A stretch of 64,000 nt of DNA from an uncultured Prevotella sp. (GCA_900318395.1 ONKL01000015.1:1-64000); one strand, 5' to 3'; positions 27,104-35,027 are shown, counted from the stretch's first letter. The notes: generated by a model not told the origin, from the letters alone. Numbers and translations are program-made.

Positions 27104-28561
27104 TTATTTCTCAGGAATATCCTCAAGCGCCTTCTTGAGAAGTGTCCAGAAGGGTGCTACGGTAGCGATGAGGGCACGCTCAGTCGTGGTGTGAGGCGAC
27201 TTCATTGTAGGTCCGAATGATACGACATCGAGGTGAGGATACTTGCCCAAGATGATTGAGCATTCCAGTCCCGCATGGTCTACCTGGATGATGCCATCAG
27301 CATTGAAGAGCTCCTTATACTCCTTCAGCAACAGATGCAAGATCTCTGATTCGGGATTAGGATCCCAGCCACCATACGAGCCAGCAGTCTCAACCTTCAT
27401 GCCTGCCATATTGAAACAACTCTCCAGCGTTTTCACGATATAGTCCTTCATATCCTCACGGCTACTGCGGGCAAGGATCTTCAGCGATGCCTTACCTTCG
27501 CCAATGTTGATGATGGCGAGATTTGATGATGTCTCTACCACACTGGGATAGCTGGGAATCATACGGATCACACCGTCATGACAGCCATAGATGGCATTGA
27601 TGAGATTGTCCTGAATCTCCACTGGCACCTCCATCTTGGGCGTCTCGACATCTTCGCAGATCACCTCGATGCCACTTTCGATACCTTTATACTCATCGGT
27701 GAAGTCCTCAAGCCAGTCCTGTGCAAGTTCCTTCAGGGCTGCAACGTTCTCCTTGGGTAATGTCAGCACAGCCTCAGCCTTGAAGGGGATGGCGTTGCGC
27801 ATATTTCCACCCTGCCAGGAAGCCAGACGAGCCTCGCACTCCTCGATGGCCTCACGAACCAGGCGCACCAGCAGTTTGTTGGCATTGCCACGCCCTTCGT
27901 GAATCTCCAGACCAGAGTGTCCGCCACGCAGACCTTTCACTGTCACCTTCACAGCAGCATCGTCAGCATCAGTCTCTGCCTCTTTATAGTCGAGTGTAGC
28001 AGTCACATCGATGCCGCCAGCACTACCAATCACGAACTTACCCCAGTGCTCAGAGTCGAGGTTCATGAGGATATCGCCATTGAGCTCACCTGCAGGCAGC
28101 GCATTGGCACCAAACATGCCCGTCTCTTCATCAGCAGTAATCAGAGCCTCGATAGGACCGTGTTTGAGAGTCTTATCCTCCATAATGGCCATGATAGCAG
28201 CAACGCCCAGACCATTATCGGCGCCGAGGGTAGTACCCTTAGCCTTCACCCACTCGCCATCAATCCAAGGTTGGATAGGATCTGTCACAAAGTCATGAGT
28301 ACTCTCAGGCGTCTTCTGTGGCACCATATCCATGTGAGCCTGCAGGATAACGCCCTTTTTCTTCTCCATACCAGGCGAAGCCGGTTTACGCATCACGATG
28401 TTGTCAGCGGGATCCTTAAAAGCCTCCACGCCTGCCTTTTTGGCAAAGTCGAGCAGGAATTGCTGTACTTTCTCCAGATGCCCTGAAGGGCGAGGAACCT
28501 GTGTCAGTGCATAAAAGTTCTTCCAAATGCACGTTGGGTTTAAGTTCTGAATTTCGTTCAT
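27104..28561 (-). CDS. pepD: Aminoacyl-histidine dipeptidase (M20, PepD)
   Basis: 485 residues from the ATG at 28561. The frame stays open to 28636, but the 25 extra residues (KSHSTFHIPHST) are just translated ATTCCAC words, so the internal ATG is chosen. Metal ligands of the M20 family are visible: H76 and D78 (LQAHMDM), D115 (GADNGLG), E145/E146 (DEETG), D169 (NLDSEHWG). It hydrolyses Xaa-His and other dipeptides in the cytoplasm. Confidence 0.9.
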   Translation of the reverse strand: MNEIQNLNPTCIWKNFYALTQVPRPSGHLEKVQQFLLDFAKKAGVEAFKDPADNIVMRKPASPGMEKKKGVILQAHMDMVPQKTPESTHDFVTDPIQPWIDGEWVKAKGTTLGADNGLGVAAIMAIMEDKTLKHGPIEALITADEETGMFGANALPAGELNGDILMNLDSEHWGKFVIGSAGGIDVTATLDYKEAETDADDAAVKVTVKGLRGGHSGLEIHEGRGNANKLLVRLVREAIEECEARLASWQGGNMRNAIPFKAEAVLTLPKENVAALKELAQDWLEDFTDEYKGIESGIEVICEDVETPKMEVPVEIQDNLINAIYGCHDGVIRMIPSYPSVVETSSNLAIINIGEGKASLKILARSSREDMKDYIVKTLESCFNMAGMKVETAGSYGGWDPNPESEILHLLLKEYKELFNADGIIQVDHAGLECSIILGKYPHLDVVSFGPTMKSPHTTTERALIATVAPFWTLLKKALEDIPEK

Positions 28562-28577
28562 AGATTTTTTGTTTTTT

Positions 28578-29091
28578 GTGGAATGTGGAATGTGGAATGT
28601 GGAATGAGATTTGTTTTTCCACTTCCAATTCCGCAAACCGGATTAATCATTATTGAGCTATTTTTTCATTTAAAGACTTTCTTAGGCCAGACATAACCTT
28701 CGTTAATCTGCTTGCTATTTCTTCAGCATTATCAAGTTCTTGTTCACTGATATACCCAAGTGAATGGGATAAATCAAGTTGACACAAAACTTCAATCACA
28801 GAGCCATATGATATTTCTAAGAAATGTATTCTCTCATTAATTGCCATTCTACCCATGCCCTCTGCAATATTGGAAGGAACGGAAACTGCAGCTCTTCTCA
28901 GTTGATCGCAAATAGCAAATTGTTCAAAAGAAGGATACTTCTTAAGAAGTGAATACACATATAATGTAAATTCTTTAGCTATCTGATAAGCATCTAGTTT
29001 TTTATAAAAGAAATCTTTCATAACCCTATTTTTACTATTCTCATTCCCCACTCCACATTTCTCATTCCACATTCCACATTCCACATTCCAC
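28578..29091. mobile_element. Candidate mobile unit: four-helix-bundle gene between perfect 32-bp inverted repeats
   Basis: Left end 28578-28609 is four copies of GTGGAAT followed by GAGA. Right end 29060-29091 is TCTC followed by four copies of ATTCCAC. The two ends are exact reverse complements over 32 bases, 450 bases apart, and enclose one gene. The right end supplies the last codons and stop of the flippase gene; the left end lies in the pepD leader. No target-site duplication was evident. Confidence 0.55.
28650..29021 (-). CDS. Four-helix-bundle protein (23S rRNA intervening-sequence family)
   Basis: 123 residues from the ATG at 29021; a longer frame to 29084 only translates the word repeat. 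Family pattern: KKLDAYQIAKEFTLYVYSLLKKYPSFEQFAICDQLRRAAVSVPSNIAEG, then FLEISYGSVIEVLCQLDLS. Known members are encoded inside rRNA intervening sequences or near diversity-generating retroelements (Avd is related). Here the gene lies alone inside inverted heptamer arrays. AT-richer than its neighbours. Confidence 0.85.
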   Translation of the reverse strand: MKDFFYKKLDAYQIAKEFTLYVYSLLKKYPSFEQFAICDQLRRAAVSVPSNIAEGMGRMAINERIHFLEISYGSVIEVLCQLDLSHSLGYISEQELDNAEEIASRLTKVMSGLRKSLNEKIAQ

Positions 29092-30129
29092 GTCCCTCGC
29101 GCTTCTTTTTACAAAAAGAAGCCGAGCCCAGGCATAAATGCCTAGGGCAACTACGAGCATCGTCTGGACGGTATGAACGATCAGCACAAACCAGAGAGCC
29201 TGCTCATCAGCCACGCCATAGAGGATGAGCATGGTCTTGATGGCGAAGTGCCAGGGACCAGCACCATTGGGTGTCGGCACGATGACTGCGAAGTTGGCTA
29301 CCACGAATGATACCAGCGCACAGCCGATCCCCAGATGGGCCGTGAAATCGAAACAGAAGAAAGTAAGATAGTAATGCAGGAAATACATCACCCAGATGCC
29401 GATGGAGAAAAACAGGTAGAGCGGCAGGTTCTTGACACCCCTCAGCGAGAGCACGCCCTCCCAGATGCCACCCAGCGTCATTTTCACCTTATTATATATA
29501 GAGAAGTTCTTCAGCAGCAGATGGAGTAGAATCAGGACTGCCATACCACAGACAGCAGTTACGAGCCATCCCGTTAGCGAAAAGCCATCCAAGATACGGT
29601 CGAGCGAAGTACCTGTCTTCTTAAAGAATGTGCCAAAGATGCTCATCTCTATCAGAAGAATCAGCCCTGAATAGAGCATCACAATCAGCGTATCAACAGC
29701 GCGCTCTGTCACAACGGTTCCCAGTGCCTTACTGAACGATACCCCGTCGTAATGCTTCAGCACGGCGCATCGCGAGAATTCTCCGATACGCGGAATCAGC
29801 AGACTGGCTGCATAAGAGATGAATACGGCATGTATGCAGGTAGCACTTCGTGCTCGGATCTTTTTGCCGGAAGAGGACTGTTTCACTGAATTAGGCGACA
29901 GGTCGTCGATAGGATCGAGTGTCTGTTTCCAGCGCCAGCCACGAAACATCTGGGCGAGAATGCCGAAGGGAAAAGAGAGAAGCATCCACGTCCAATCCAT
30001 CTCTTCTGTCAGTACATGTTCGAGGCGCGTGAAATCCTCTCCCCTATACATCCAATAAAGGATAGCCCCACCCAATAGGATAGGAAAAATGATCTTGGCC
30101 GTATTTGTTAGGAGCGTTTTCATTTCCAT
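29062..30129 (-). CDS. Flippase-like / lysylphosphatidylglycerol synthase TM-region protein
   Basis: 355 residues with about eight membrane helices (IIFPILLGGAILYWMY; LILLIEMSIFGTFF; FVVANFAVIVPTPNGAGPWHFAIKT). The PTPNGAGPWH segment and MFRGWRWKQTL near residue 65 are typical of the UPF0104/AglD-like family, thought to move lipid-linked substrates across the inner membrane. The last ten residues (VECGMWNVE) are translated GTGGAAT words from the neighbouring inverted repeat, so the native C-terminus was probably replaced. ATG at 30129 or 30123 are both possible. Confidence 0.82.
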   Translation of the reverse strand: MEMKTLLTNTAKIIFPILLGGAILYWMYRGEDFTRLEHVLTEEMDWTWMLLSFPFGILAQMFRGWRWKQTLDPIDDLSPNSVKQSSSGKKIRARSATCIHAVFISYAASLLIPRIGEFSRCAVLKHYDGVSFSKALGTVVTERAVDTLIVMLYSGLILLIEMSIFGTFFKKTGTSLDRILDGFSLTGWLVTAVCGMAVLILLHLLLKNFSIYNKVKMTLGGIWEGVLSLRGVKNLPLYLFFSIGIWVMYFLHYYLTFFCFDFTAHLGIGCALVSFVVANFAVIVPTPNGAGPWHFAIKTMLILYGVADEQALWFVLIVHTVQTMLVVALGIYAWARLLFVKRSARDVECGMWNVE

Positions 30130-30132
30130 GGG

Positions 30133-30237
30133 TGCAAAGGTAGTGCAAATCGAGCGAAATGCAAAATAAATCGGGATTTATTTTCATTTCCGAGATGCAG
30201 CCTATCTTCGAGCGAAGCTCAAAGTACGAATAAGTGA
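30133..30237. repeat. Dispersed promoter-bearing repeat, copy A
   Basis: About 105 bases nearly identical to 34129-34234. Parts: GCAAAGGTAGTGCAAATCGA, a palindrome AAATAAATC...GATTTATTT, then GATGCAGCCTATC and TTCGAGCGAA. In both copies the same end faces the start of a leftward gene. Confidence 0.85.
30135..30164 (-). promoter_or_regulatory. Repeat-borne promoter of the flippase gene
   Basis: On the minus strand TTG (30162-30164), 19 bases, TACCTTTG (30135-30142). It is part of the dispersed repeat 30133-30237. The ATG lies only 6 bases after the -7 box, so the mRNA would be nearly leaderless. Confidence 0.7.
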
Positions 30238-30287
30238 GTGAAATTCCAAATTTATTTGGGATTTTTCGAACGTGAGTACCTTCGAGC

Positions 30288-30325
30288 GTCAGCTCAAAGG
30301 TAGTGCAAATCGAGCGAAAAACCAA
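30288..30325 (-). repeat. Partial copy of the promoter-bearing repeat
   Basis: CAAAGGTAGTGCAAATCGAG is repeated at 30295-30314, again with TTG (30323-30325) and a 20-base spacer before TACCTTTG (30295-30302) on the minus strand. This gives a second, tandem promoter for the flippase gene. Confidence 0.65.
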
Positions 30326-30385
30326 ATCATCCACTTGATACATATCAATGAAATCCCATGTTTTTGCTCATTTTGTCCAAAATTT

Positions 30386-30416
30386 TTGCCTGTGTGCGCA
30401 AACAATGCTAATTTTG
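30386..30416 (+). promoter_or_regulatory. Promoter of the small ORF at 30457
   Basis: TTG at 30386-30388, 20-base spacer, TAATTTTG at 30409-30416, followed by C. About 40 bases before the small ORF. Confidence 0.7.
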
Positions 30417-30456
30417 CATCGCAAAAAGGACATTAGGATAACAAAAGTAATAGACT

Positions 30457-30549
30457 ATGACTTTATTATTTATGATAACATTAGTTGTTGCAGTATGCGC
30501 TACAGAGGCATTCAGAATCAACAACGACATGAATTTGGGAGTTAAGTAA
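30457..30549 (+). CDS. Small protein, 30 residues, hydrophobic N-terminus
   Basis: ATG at 30457, stop TAA at 30547-30549. The first ~17 residues (MTLLFMITLVVAVCATEA) can form one membrane helix or a signal; the rest is polar (FRINNDMNLGVK). A consensus promoter starts 71 bases upstream and a hairpin terminator follows 35 bases downstream, so it is a complete monocistronic unit. Not recognised; it could alternatively be a small RNA with a chance frame. Confidence 0.55.
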   Translation: MTLLFMITLVVAVCATEAFRINNDMNLGVK

Positions 30550-30584
30550 AATTGACTTGAAAGAACAAAGAAAGCATCATAAGA

Positions 30585-30618
30585 AAGCGGGCAAGATGAA
30601 GGTCTTGGCCGCTTTTTT
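30585..30618 (+). terminator. Terminator of the small-ORF unit
   Basis: Stem AAGCGGGCAAGA / TCTTGGCCGCTT, 11 of 12 pairs, 6-base loop, then a run of T to 30618. Confidence 0.8.
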
Positions 30619-30625
30619 CGTTTTT

Positions 30626-30660
30626 TTGCTTTTCTGTCTGAAAAAAAAGTTGTACCTTTG
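30626..30660 (+). promoter_or_regulatory. Promoter of rsmA
   Basis: TACCTTTG at 30653-30660; the nearest TTG (30626-30628) leaves a 24-base spacer, longer than usual. The ATG begins 5 bases after the -7 box, which implies a leaderless or nearly leaderless mRNA. Confidence 0.6.
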
Positions 30661-30665
30661 TCCGC

Positions 30666-31496
30666 ATGAAGCAAGTAAGACCGAAGAAAAATCTGGGTCA
30701 GCATTTTCTGACTGATCTGAACATCGCCAAGCAGATTGCCGATACAGTTGACGCCTGTCCTGATCTTCCAGTCCTGGAAGTAGGACCAGGTATGGGTGTG
30801 ATGACCCAGTTCCTCGTAGAGAAGCCTCGCCCCTTCAAGGTGGTTGAGATCGATCGTGAGTCTGTGGCGTATCTGCAGGAGCACTTTCCTCGCCTATATA
30901 ATAATATAATAGGTGGCGATTTCCTCCGCATGGATCTCAAGGAGGTGTTCGATGGCCAGCAGTTTGTCCTGACGGGCAACTATCCCTATGATATCTCCTC
31001 GCAGATTTTCTTCAAGATGCTTGATAATAAGGATCTGATCCCCTGCTGTACAGGCATGATCCAGCACGAGGTGGCTGTACGCATGGCCTCGCAGCCAGGC
31101 AACAAGCAGTATGGCATTCTCTCCGTACTGATTCAGGCGTGGTATCATGTCGAATATCTCTTCACCGTAGAGCCAGGTGTCTTTAATCCGCCTCCCAAGG
31201 TTCAGAGTGCCGTCATTCGTATGACGCGCAACGAGGTGACTGATCTTGGATGCGACGAACAGTTGTTCAAGCGCGTCGTGAAGACCGTGTTCAATCAGCG
31301 CCGGAAGATGCTGCGCGTCTCCCTACGGCAGATCTTTAATGGCGAACATCCTGCCTCTCCCCTTTTCTTCGAGGATGAGATGATGACACGCCGCCCAGAA
31401 CAGCTCTCCATACCCGAGTTTGTGGCACTGACGAATAAGGTGGAAAAAGAGCTGTTTGCGAGCACAATTCGATTGTGTTCGCACACAACAGATTGA
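30666..31496 (+). CDS. rsmA: 16S rRNA dimethyladenosine transferase RsmA/KsgA
   Basis: 276 residues. SAM-binding motif LEVGPGMGVMTQ near residue 40, preceded by KKNLGQHFL, the family signature at the N-terminus. LTGNYPYDISSQ supplies the catalytic N-[LI]-P-[YF] type motif (here NYPY). It dimethylates two adjacent adenines at the 3' end of 16S rRNA during 30S maturation. Normal length. The final ~15 residues diverge, which is common. Confidence 0.94.
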   Translation: MKQVRPKKNLGQHFLTDLNIAKQIADTVDACPDLPVLEVGPGMGVMTQFLVEKPRPFKVVEIDRESVAYLQEHFPRLYNNIIGGDFLRMDLKEVFDGQQFVLTGNYPYDISSQIFFKMLDNKDLIPCCTGMIQHEVAVRMASQPGNKQYGILSVLIQAWYHVEYLFTVEPGVFNPPPKVQSAVIRMTRNEVTDLGCDEQLFKRVVKTVFNQRRKMLRVSLRQIFNGEHPASPLFFEDEMMTRRPEQLSIPEFVALTNKVEKELFASTIRLCSHTTD

Positions 31497-31544
31497 TATA
31501 CATCAAAAGAAAGCCTTATTTTTATTAAAAAAAGTAGTAATCCT

Positions 31545-31574
31545 TTGTGGGTTACAAAAATCGTCGTACCTTTG
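31545..31574 (+). promoter_or_regulatory. Consensus promoter of a non-coding transcript
   Basis: TTG at 31545-31547, 19-base spacer, TACCTTTG at 31567-31574 followed by CA. A perfect match to the Bacteroidetes housekeeping promoter. Confidence 0.8.
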
Positions 31575-31581
31575 CATCGTC

Positions 31582-31872
31582 AAAAGACAAAAAGATCTTC
31601 AATAGAAGAAAATAATACAGAGGTATTAGTTTGGTAAAAGATTGAATTTTTAGGTTTTAGTTAGAGTTAATAGTTAGTTAGGATTTAGGTTTTAGGTTTA
31701 TTATTATTGATTGGCAATAGGTATTCTAAGGTGTTAGAACAAAAAGAATTGCTAGTAAGGATAACAGACGCAGTGGTGACACTCCGTTTTTTTACAAGAA
31801 AAAAGGTTTTTAGTTATTCATAGATTGTTGGCGCCGCCCTTGAGTCGTTGATGACCCTTGAGCGGCTTTTTT
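31582..31872 (+). ncRNA. Candidate non-coding RNA (~290 nt)
   Basis: Between the promoter (31545-31574) and a hairpin terminator (31833-31872) there is no ORF worth reporting. The sequence is AT-rich, contains near-direct repeats TTTAGGTTTTAG, and an AGTG-GTGA-CACT hairpin near 31773. It does not show tmRNA, RNase P or SRP RNA signatures. It faces the convergent cyclophilin gene, so a leader role is excluded. A 6S-like RNA or novel sRNA is possible. Confidence 0.5.
31833..31872 (+). terminator. Terminator of the candidate ncRNA
   Basis: Outer stem GCCGC (31833-31837) with GCGGC (31862-31866), inner GTC/GAC stem, followed by six T (31867-31872). Confidence 0.7.
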
Positions 31873-31901
31873 GTGTCTATATGCGTCGAAGACCCCAATC
31901 C

Positions 31902-32678
31902 CTACTTGCGTTTGGCAGGGCGTTTAGCGCCTTTCTTCTGAGGTGCCTTCTTCGCTGGTTTAGGCTGAGGCAGATCCTTTGTCACAGTAGCCTTCAGGAT
32001 ACGGATATCCTCCAGCGGACGATCATTCTTGTCTGTCTTCACCGCCTGAATCTTCTCTACGACATCCATACCCTCAACCACTTCGCCAAACACAGTATAC
32101 TGTCCGTCGAGATGAGGCGTACCTCCAACGGTCTTATATACTTCGATCATCTCTGGTGTCAGTTTCACCTGTCCCTGCGTGACGGAGTCGAGCTTCTCCT
32201 GTACCTTTGCCAGCAGGCGATCATCCTGATACACCTTGCCCCACACGATATAGAACTGGCAGGCTGACGAGCGACGCTCAGGATTCACCTTGTCACCCTC
32301 GCGAGCCATGGCCACAACGCCTCGACGGTGGAAGATCTGAGGCAGGCGGAACTCTGCTTCGGTGGTATAGTCGAAGTCGCCACTTCCCAGCAGCTGTCCT
32401 GGTTTGGCGTGCTTGCTGTTCGTATCACCACTCTGGATCATGAAATTCTTGATGACACGATGGATGAGCAGCGAGTCGTAGATGCCCATCTTCGTGATTT
32501 TCAGGAAGTTGTCACGCGTCTGCGGCGTCTCGTCATATAGGGCGATACGAATGTTACCAGCAGTTGTCTCAAAGAGCACTTCCGTATTCTTGGTCTGCGC
32601 CCAAGAAGTGAAAAGAGAGAAGTGAAAGGTGAAAAGTATCACCACTACTCTCAAAGCTTTATTCCAAATTCTTTCCAT
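31902..32678 (-). CDS. Exported peptidyl-prolyl cis-trans isomerase (cyclophilin type)
   Basis: 258 residues. Signal peptide at 1-27, then the cyclophilin fold: NIRIALYDETPQTRDNFL, IHRVIKNFMIQSGD (with the catalytic arginine and FMIQ), SSACQFYIVWG and YTVFGEVVEGMDVVEKI. C-terminal 30 residues are K/P/A-rich and disordered. It should help fold periplasmic or outer-membrane proteins. The hydrophobic core of the signal (LFTFHFSLFTS, residues 15-25) is encoded by GTGAAAAG/GAGAAGTG words (32602-32639). Starts 3 bases after the MATE stop. Confidence 0.88.
   Translation of the reverse strand: MERIWNKALRVVVILFTFHFSLFTSWAQTKNTEVLFETTAGNIRIALYDETPQTRDNFLKITKMGIYDSLLIHRVIKNFMIQSGDTNSKHAKPGQLLGSGDFDYTTEAEFRLPQIFHRRGVVAMAREGDKVNPERRSSACQFYIVWGKVYQDDRLLAKVQEKLDSVTQGQVKLTPEMIEVYKTVGGTPHLDGQYTVFGEVVEGMDVVEKIQAVKTDKNDRPLEDIRILKATVTKDLPQPKPAKKAPQKKGAKRPAKRK
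32602..32639. repeat. Word repeats forming the cyclophilin signal-peptide core
   Basis: Degenerate words AAGTGAAAAG, GAGAGAAGTG, AAAGGTGAAAAG. Translated on the minus strand they give alternating F, T, H, S and L, which is hydrophobic enough for export. Confidence 0.65.
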
Positions 32679-32681
32679 ATA

Positions 32682-34097
32682 TCATAAATTTAATACCTTC
32701 ACTCCACACTCCACACTCCTCACCTTCATCTTCTCCGCCCAGCCACCTTTGAAGAGACGAGCCAGGAACATCGTACCTCTGAATAGCAGCTCGATAGCCA
32801 TCGCAGTCCACACACCCTTCAAGCCATACTTGGGAGCGAGCGAGGCAGCCAAAGTCAGACGCACAGCCCACATCGAGGCAAGACTCATGATGGCAGGAAT
32901 CAGCGTGTCGCCAGCTCCGATGAAGACACCATTGGCCACGATAGACGCTGCAAACATTGGCTCTGCCCAAGCCTCGATGCGAAGCACCTCCGTACCTTGC
33001 GCAATCACCTCTTCTACAGGCGACATGATAGCCATCAGCTCTGGAGCGAAGATCCACATCAGCACACCCATCAGTGTCATCACCGTAATACCCAGACCTA
33101 CAGACATATAGGCAAACGAGCGGGTGAGCTGTTTCTGACCTGCGCCAATCCCCTGCCCTACAAGCGTGGTGGCAGCTTCGGCGATGCCATAACCAGGCAT
33201 GTAGCAGAGACTCTCCACCGTGATAGCCAGCGAGTGGGCAGCGATGGCGATAGTACCAATAGGCGCCACAATCAGCGTGCTCACCACCTGGGCACCACCC
33301 ATCAACAGATGCTGCAGTCCCATAGGTGCTCCAATCTTAAAAGCTGTGCTGACGGTATCCGACTGAGGCTTGAAGGAGCCTGGGCGACCCACCAATGAGA
33401 GCATTTTCGAGCGGTAAATCAGGAAGTAGAGCATCAGACAGGCCGTTATCAGAATGGCAACACCCGTTCCGATGGCTGCTCCAACGACTTTCAAATCGAG
33501 CACATATATAAATAGGTAGTTGAACACGACATCCATCACGCACATGCCGATATTCAGGACAGAGGGAATCTTCATGTTTCCAGAACATTTCAGCATCGAA
33601 CCAGCCAGACCTTCCATCTGGAAGAAGATGCCGCAAATGCCAAAGATGCCGAAATAGAGCGAGGCATCACGAGCAATCTCAGCAGATCCTCCCAGCCAAT
33701 ACGGCAGGAATGGCGCGATGCCGAGGGCTATCACCGAGGTTATCAGACTCCAGATGAGACAGCAGACAATCGACTGGCGCAACACTCTGCGGGCAGCCTC
33801 GAAGTCGTTGGCTCCGATACAATGGGCCACCTGCACGGAGAATCCCATGTTCGCAGCAGAGGCCAGTCCTCCCATCAGCCACCCAGTGGTCTCCACCAGT
33901 CCGATGGCCGCAGAAGCCTTTGCCCCCAGATGTCCCACCATCGAAGCATCGATGAAGAACATCACGGTAGCAGAGATCTGCGCCAGAATGCTGGGTATAC
34001 TCAACTGTGTGATGAGTGCCAACTTCTCGCGAGAGGTCATCGTGCGCCCTTCCCTGATATAGGAGAGCAGCAGTTCGCTGTTCTTCACCTTTTTCAT
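32682..34097 (-). CDS. MATE-family efflux transporter
   Basis: 471 residues with 12 membrane helices. MATE features are present in both halves: LSIPSILAQISATVMFFIDASMVGHLG in the first and a matching IGAPMGLQHLLMGGAQVVSTLIV in the second, with MPGYGIAEAATTLVGQGIGA between. It exports cationic drugs or metabolites by Na+ or H+ antiport. The last ~12 residues (VRSVECGVKVLNL) come from CTCCACA word repeats (32696-32725), suggesting a substituted C-terminus. Its promoter lies in repeat copy B. Confidence 0.88.
   Translation of the reverse strand: MKKVKNSELLLSYIREGRTMTSREKLALITQLSIPSILAQISATVMFFIDASMVGHLGAKASAAIGLVETTGWLMGGLASAANMGFSVQVAHCIGANDFEAARRVLRQSIVCCLIWSLITSVIALGIAPFLPYWLGGSAEIARDASLYFGIFGICGIFFQMEGLAGSMLKCSGNMKIPSVLNIGMCVMDVVFNYLFIYVLDLKVVGAAIGTGVAILITACLMLYFLIYRSKMLSLVGRPGSFKPQSDTVSTAFKIGAPMGLQHLLMGGAQVVSTLIVAPIGTIAIAAHSLAITVESLCYMPGYGIAEAATTLVGQGIGAGQKQLTRSFAYMSVGLGITVMTLMGVLMWIFAPELMAIMSPVEEVIAQGTEVLRIEAWAEPMFAASIVANGVFIGAGDTLIPAIMSLASMWAVRLTLAASLAPKYGLKGVWTAMAIELLFRGTMFLARLFKGGWAEKMKVRSVECGVKVLNL
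32696..32725. repeat. Word repeats at the MATE C-terminus
   Basis: CACTCCA / CACACTC words, same type as at 25849-25915. They encode VECGV-like residues in the minus frame. Confidence 0.6.
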
Positions 34098-34128
34098 CTT
34101 CTATGTCAGTTTTTGCCGGACATCCGCC

Positions 34129-34234
34129 TGCAAAGATAGTGCAAATCGAGCGAAATGCAAAATAAATCCTGATTTATTTTCATTTCCGAGATGCAGCCTA
34201 TCTTCGAGCGAAGCTCAAAGGTACGAATAAGTGA
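34129..34234. repeat. Dispersed promoter-bearing repeat, copy B
   Basis: Near-identical to 30133-30237 with the same orientation relative to the following gene (MATE). Differences are few, such as AAGATAGTG for AAGGTAGTG. Confidence 0.85.
34131..34160 (-). promoter_or_regulatory. Repeat-borne promoter of the MATE gene
   Basis: On the minus strand TTG (34158-34160), 19 bases, TATCTTTG (34131-34138), 34 bases before the ATG. Same geometry as at 30135-30164. Confidence 0.7.
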
Positions 34235-34344
34235 AGCCCCCCATACACATGCGAGGCCATCGCCTTATCTCCACTTGTACTTTTTTGCCCAGCAAACTAG
34301 TAATTTCTTGGCATGAGAAACAGCCCTTTTATACTTTATAGAAG

Positions 34345-34380
34345 ATTGCACTCCTGATTCATTTAGGGGCGCAATTTTTT
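34345..34380 (+). terminator. Lipoprotein-type terminator, orphan copy
   Basis: ATTGCACTCCTGA...GGGGCGCAAT hairpin plus T-run. It is the same element as the terminators after both switch lipoprotein genes (35448-35484, 43584-43615), but no gene ends in front of it. Confidence 0.6.
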
Positions 34381-34884
34381 CCTGCATTGCGCAGAAAGTG
34401 GCGAAATTGGAAAATTGGAGTAATGATACAAGGCAACAGAAAACTATTAATCAAAACAACCGACAATTCTTGTATAGAATATATATAGTCAATTTTTACC
34501 AATTTTGTATTAAAAATAGTAATTTCATGAATGGTTAATCTTTCAGAAAACTATATCGCACTTATTTCTTACTATGTGGCTCTTGTCAGATAACAAAAGA
34601 CGCTTGCTGGGAATCATAAAAGTCGGCCACAATCGACTACCAGTTTTCCAATGACTGCTCGCTTAGTCGGGTACAGCATAATCTATTAAAGACGGTTACA
34701 TGGTTACAGCTGTAACCGTAACCATTTATGTATTAAGCATCGTTGGGGGGAGGATTAAGGCACACAGGGAAGAGGTTACAAGGAAACAGGGAGAAAGGCC
34801 GTATCTATCCATCGTTTTCCTGTACCCAAACAATTGTTTGCCTAAACGCAAACGACTGTGCGCCTATACCCTATTTCAAGCGCT

Positions 34885-35016
34885 TCAAAAACATGTGTCT
34901 ACTACGCCTTGTAAATTAATCATTAATACGCTTGCCGATGGAACATGCTTACGTTCCTCTTCGTTAGAGAAGATTTTAAACGTATATCCTTTTTCCCTTT
35001 TGAATACTGGACTCAT
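34885..35016 (-). pseudogene. DUF4160 gene remnant
   Basis: 43-residue frame beginning MSPVFKREKGYTFKIFSNEE, which matches the start of DUF4160 proteins, then diverges after EERKHV where the family has a His-rich continuation. It keeps an intact promoter. DUF4160 is often the toxin-side partner in small two-gene modules with DUF2442; no partner is visible. Confidence 0.5.
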
Positions 35017-35027
35017 AATTCTCGCTG

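Noticed and set aside
28562-28636. N-terminal extension of PepD
   Set aside because: It is just translated ATTCCAC words; the family start motif follows the internal ATG.
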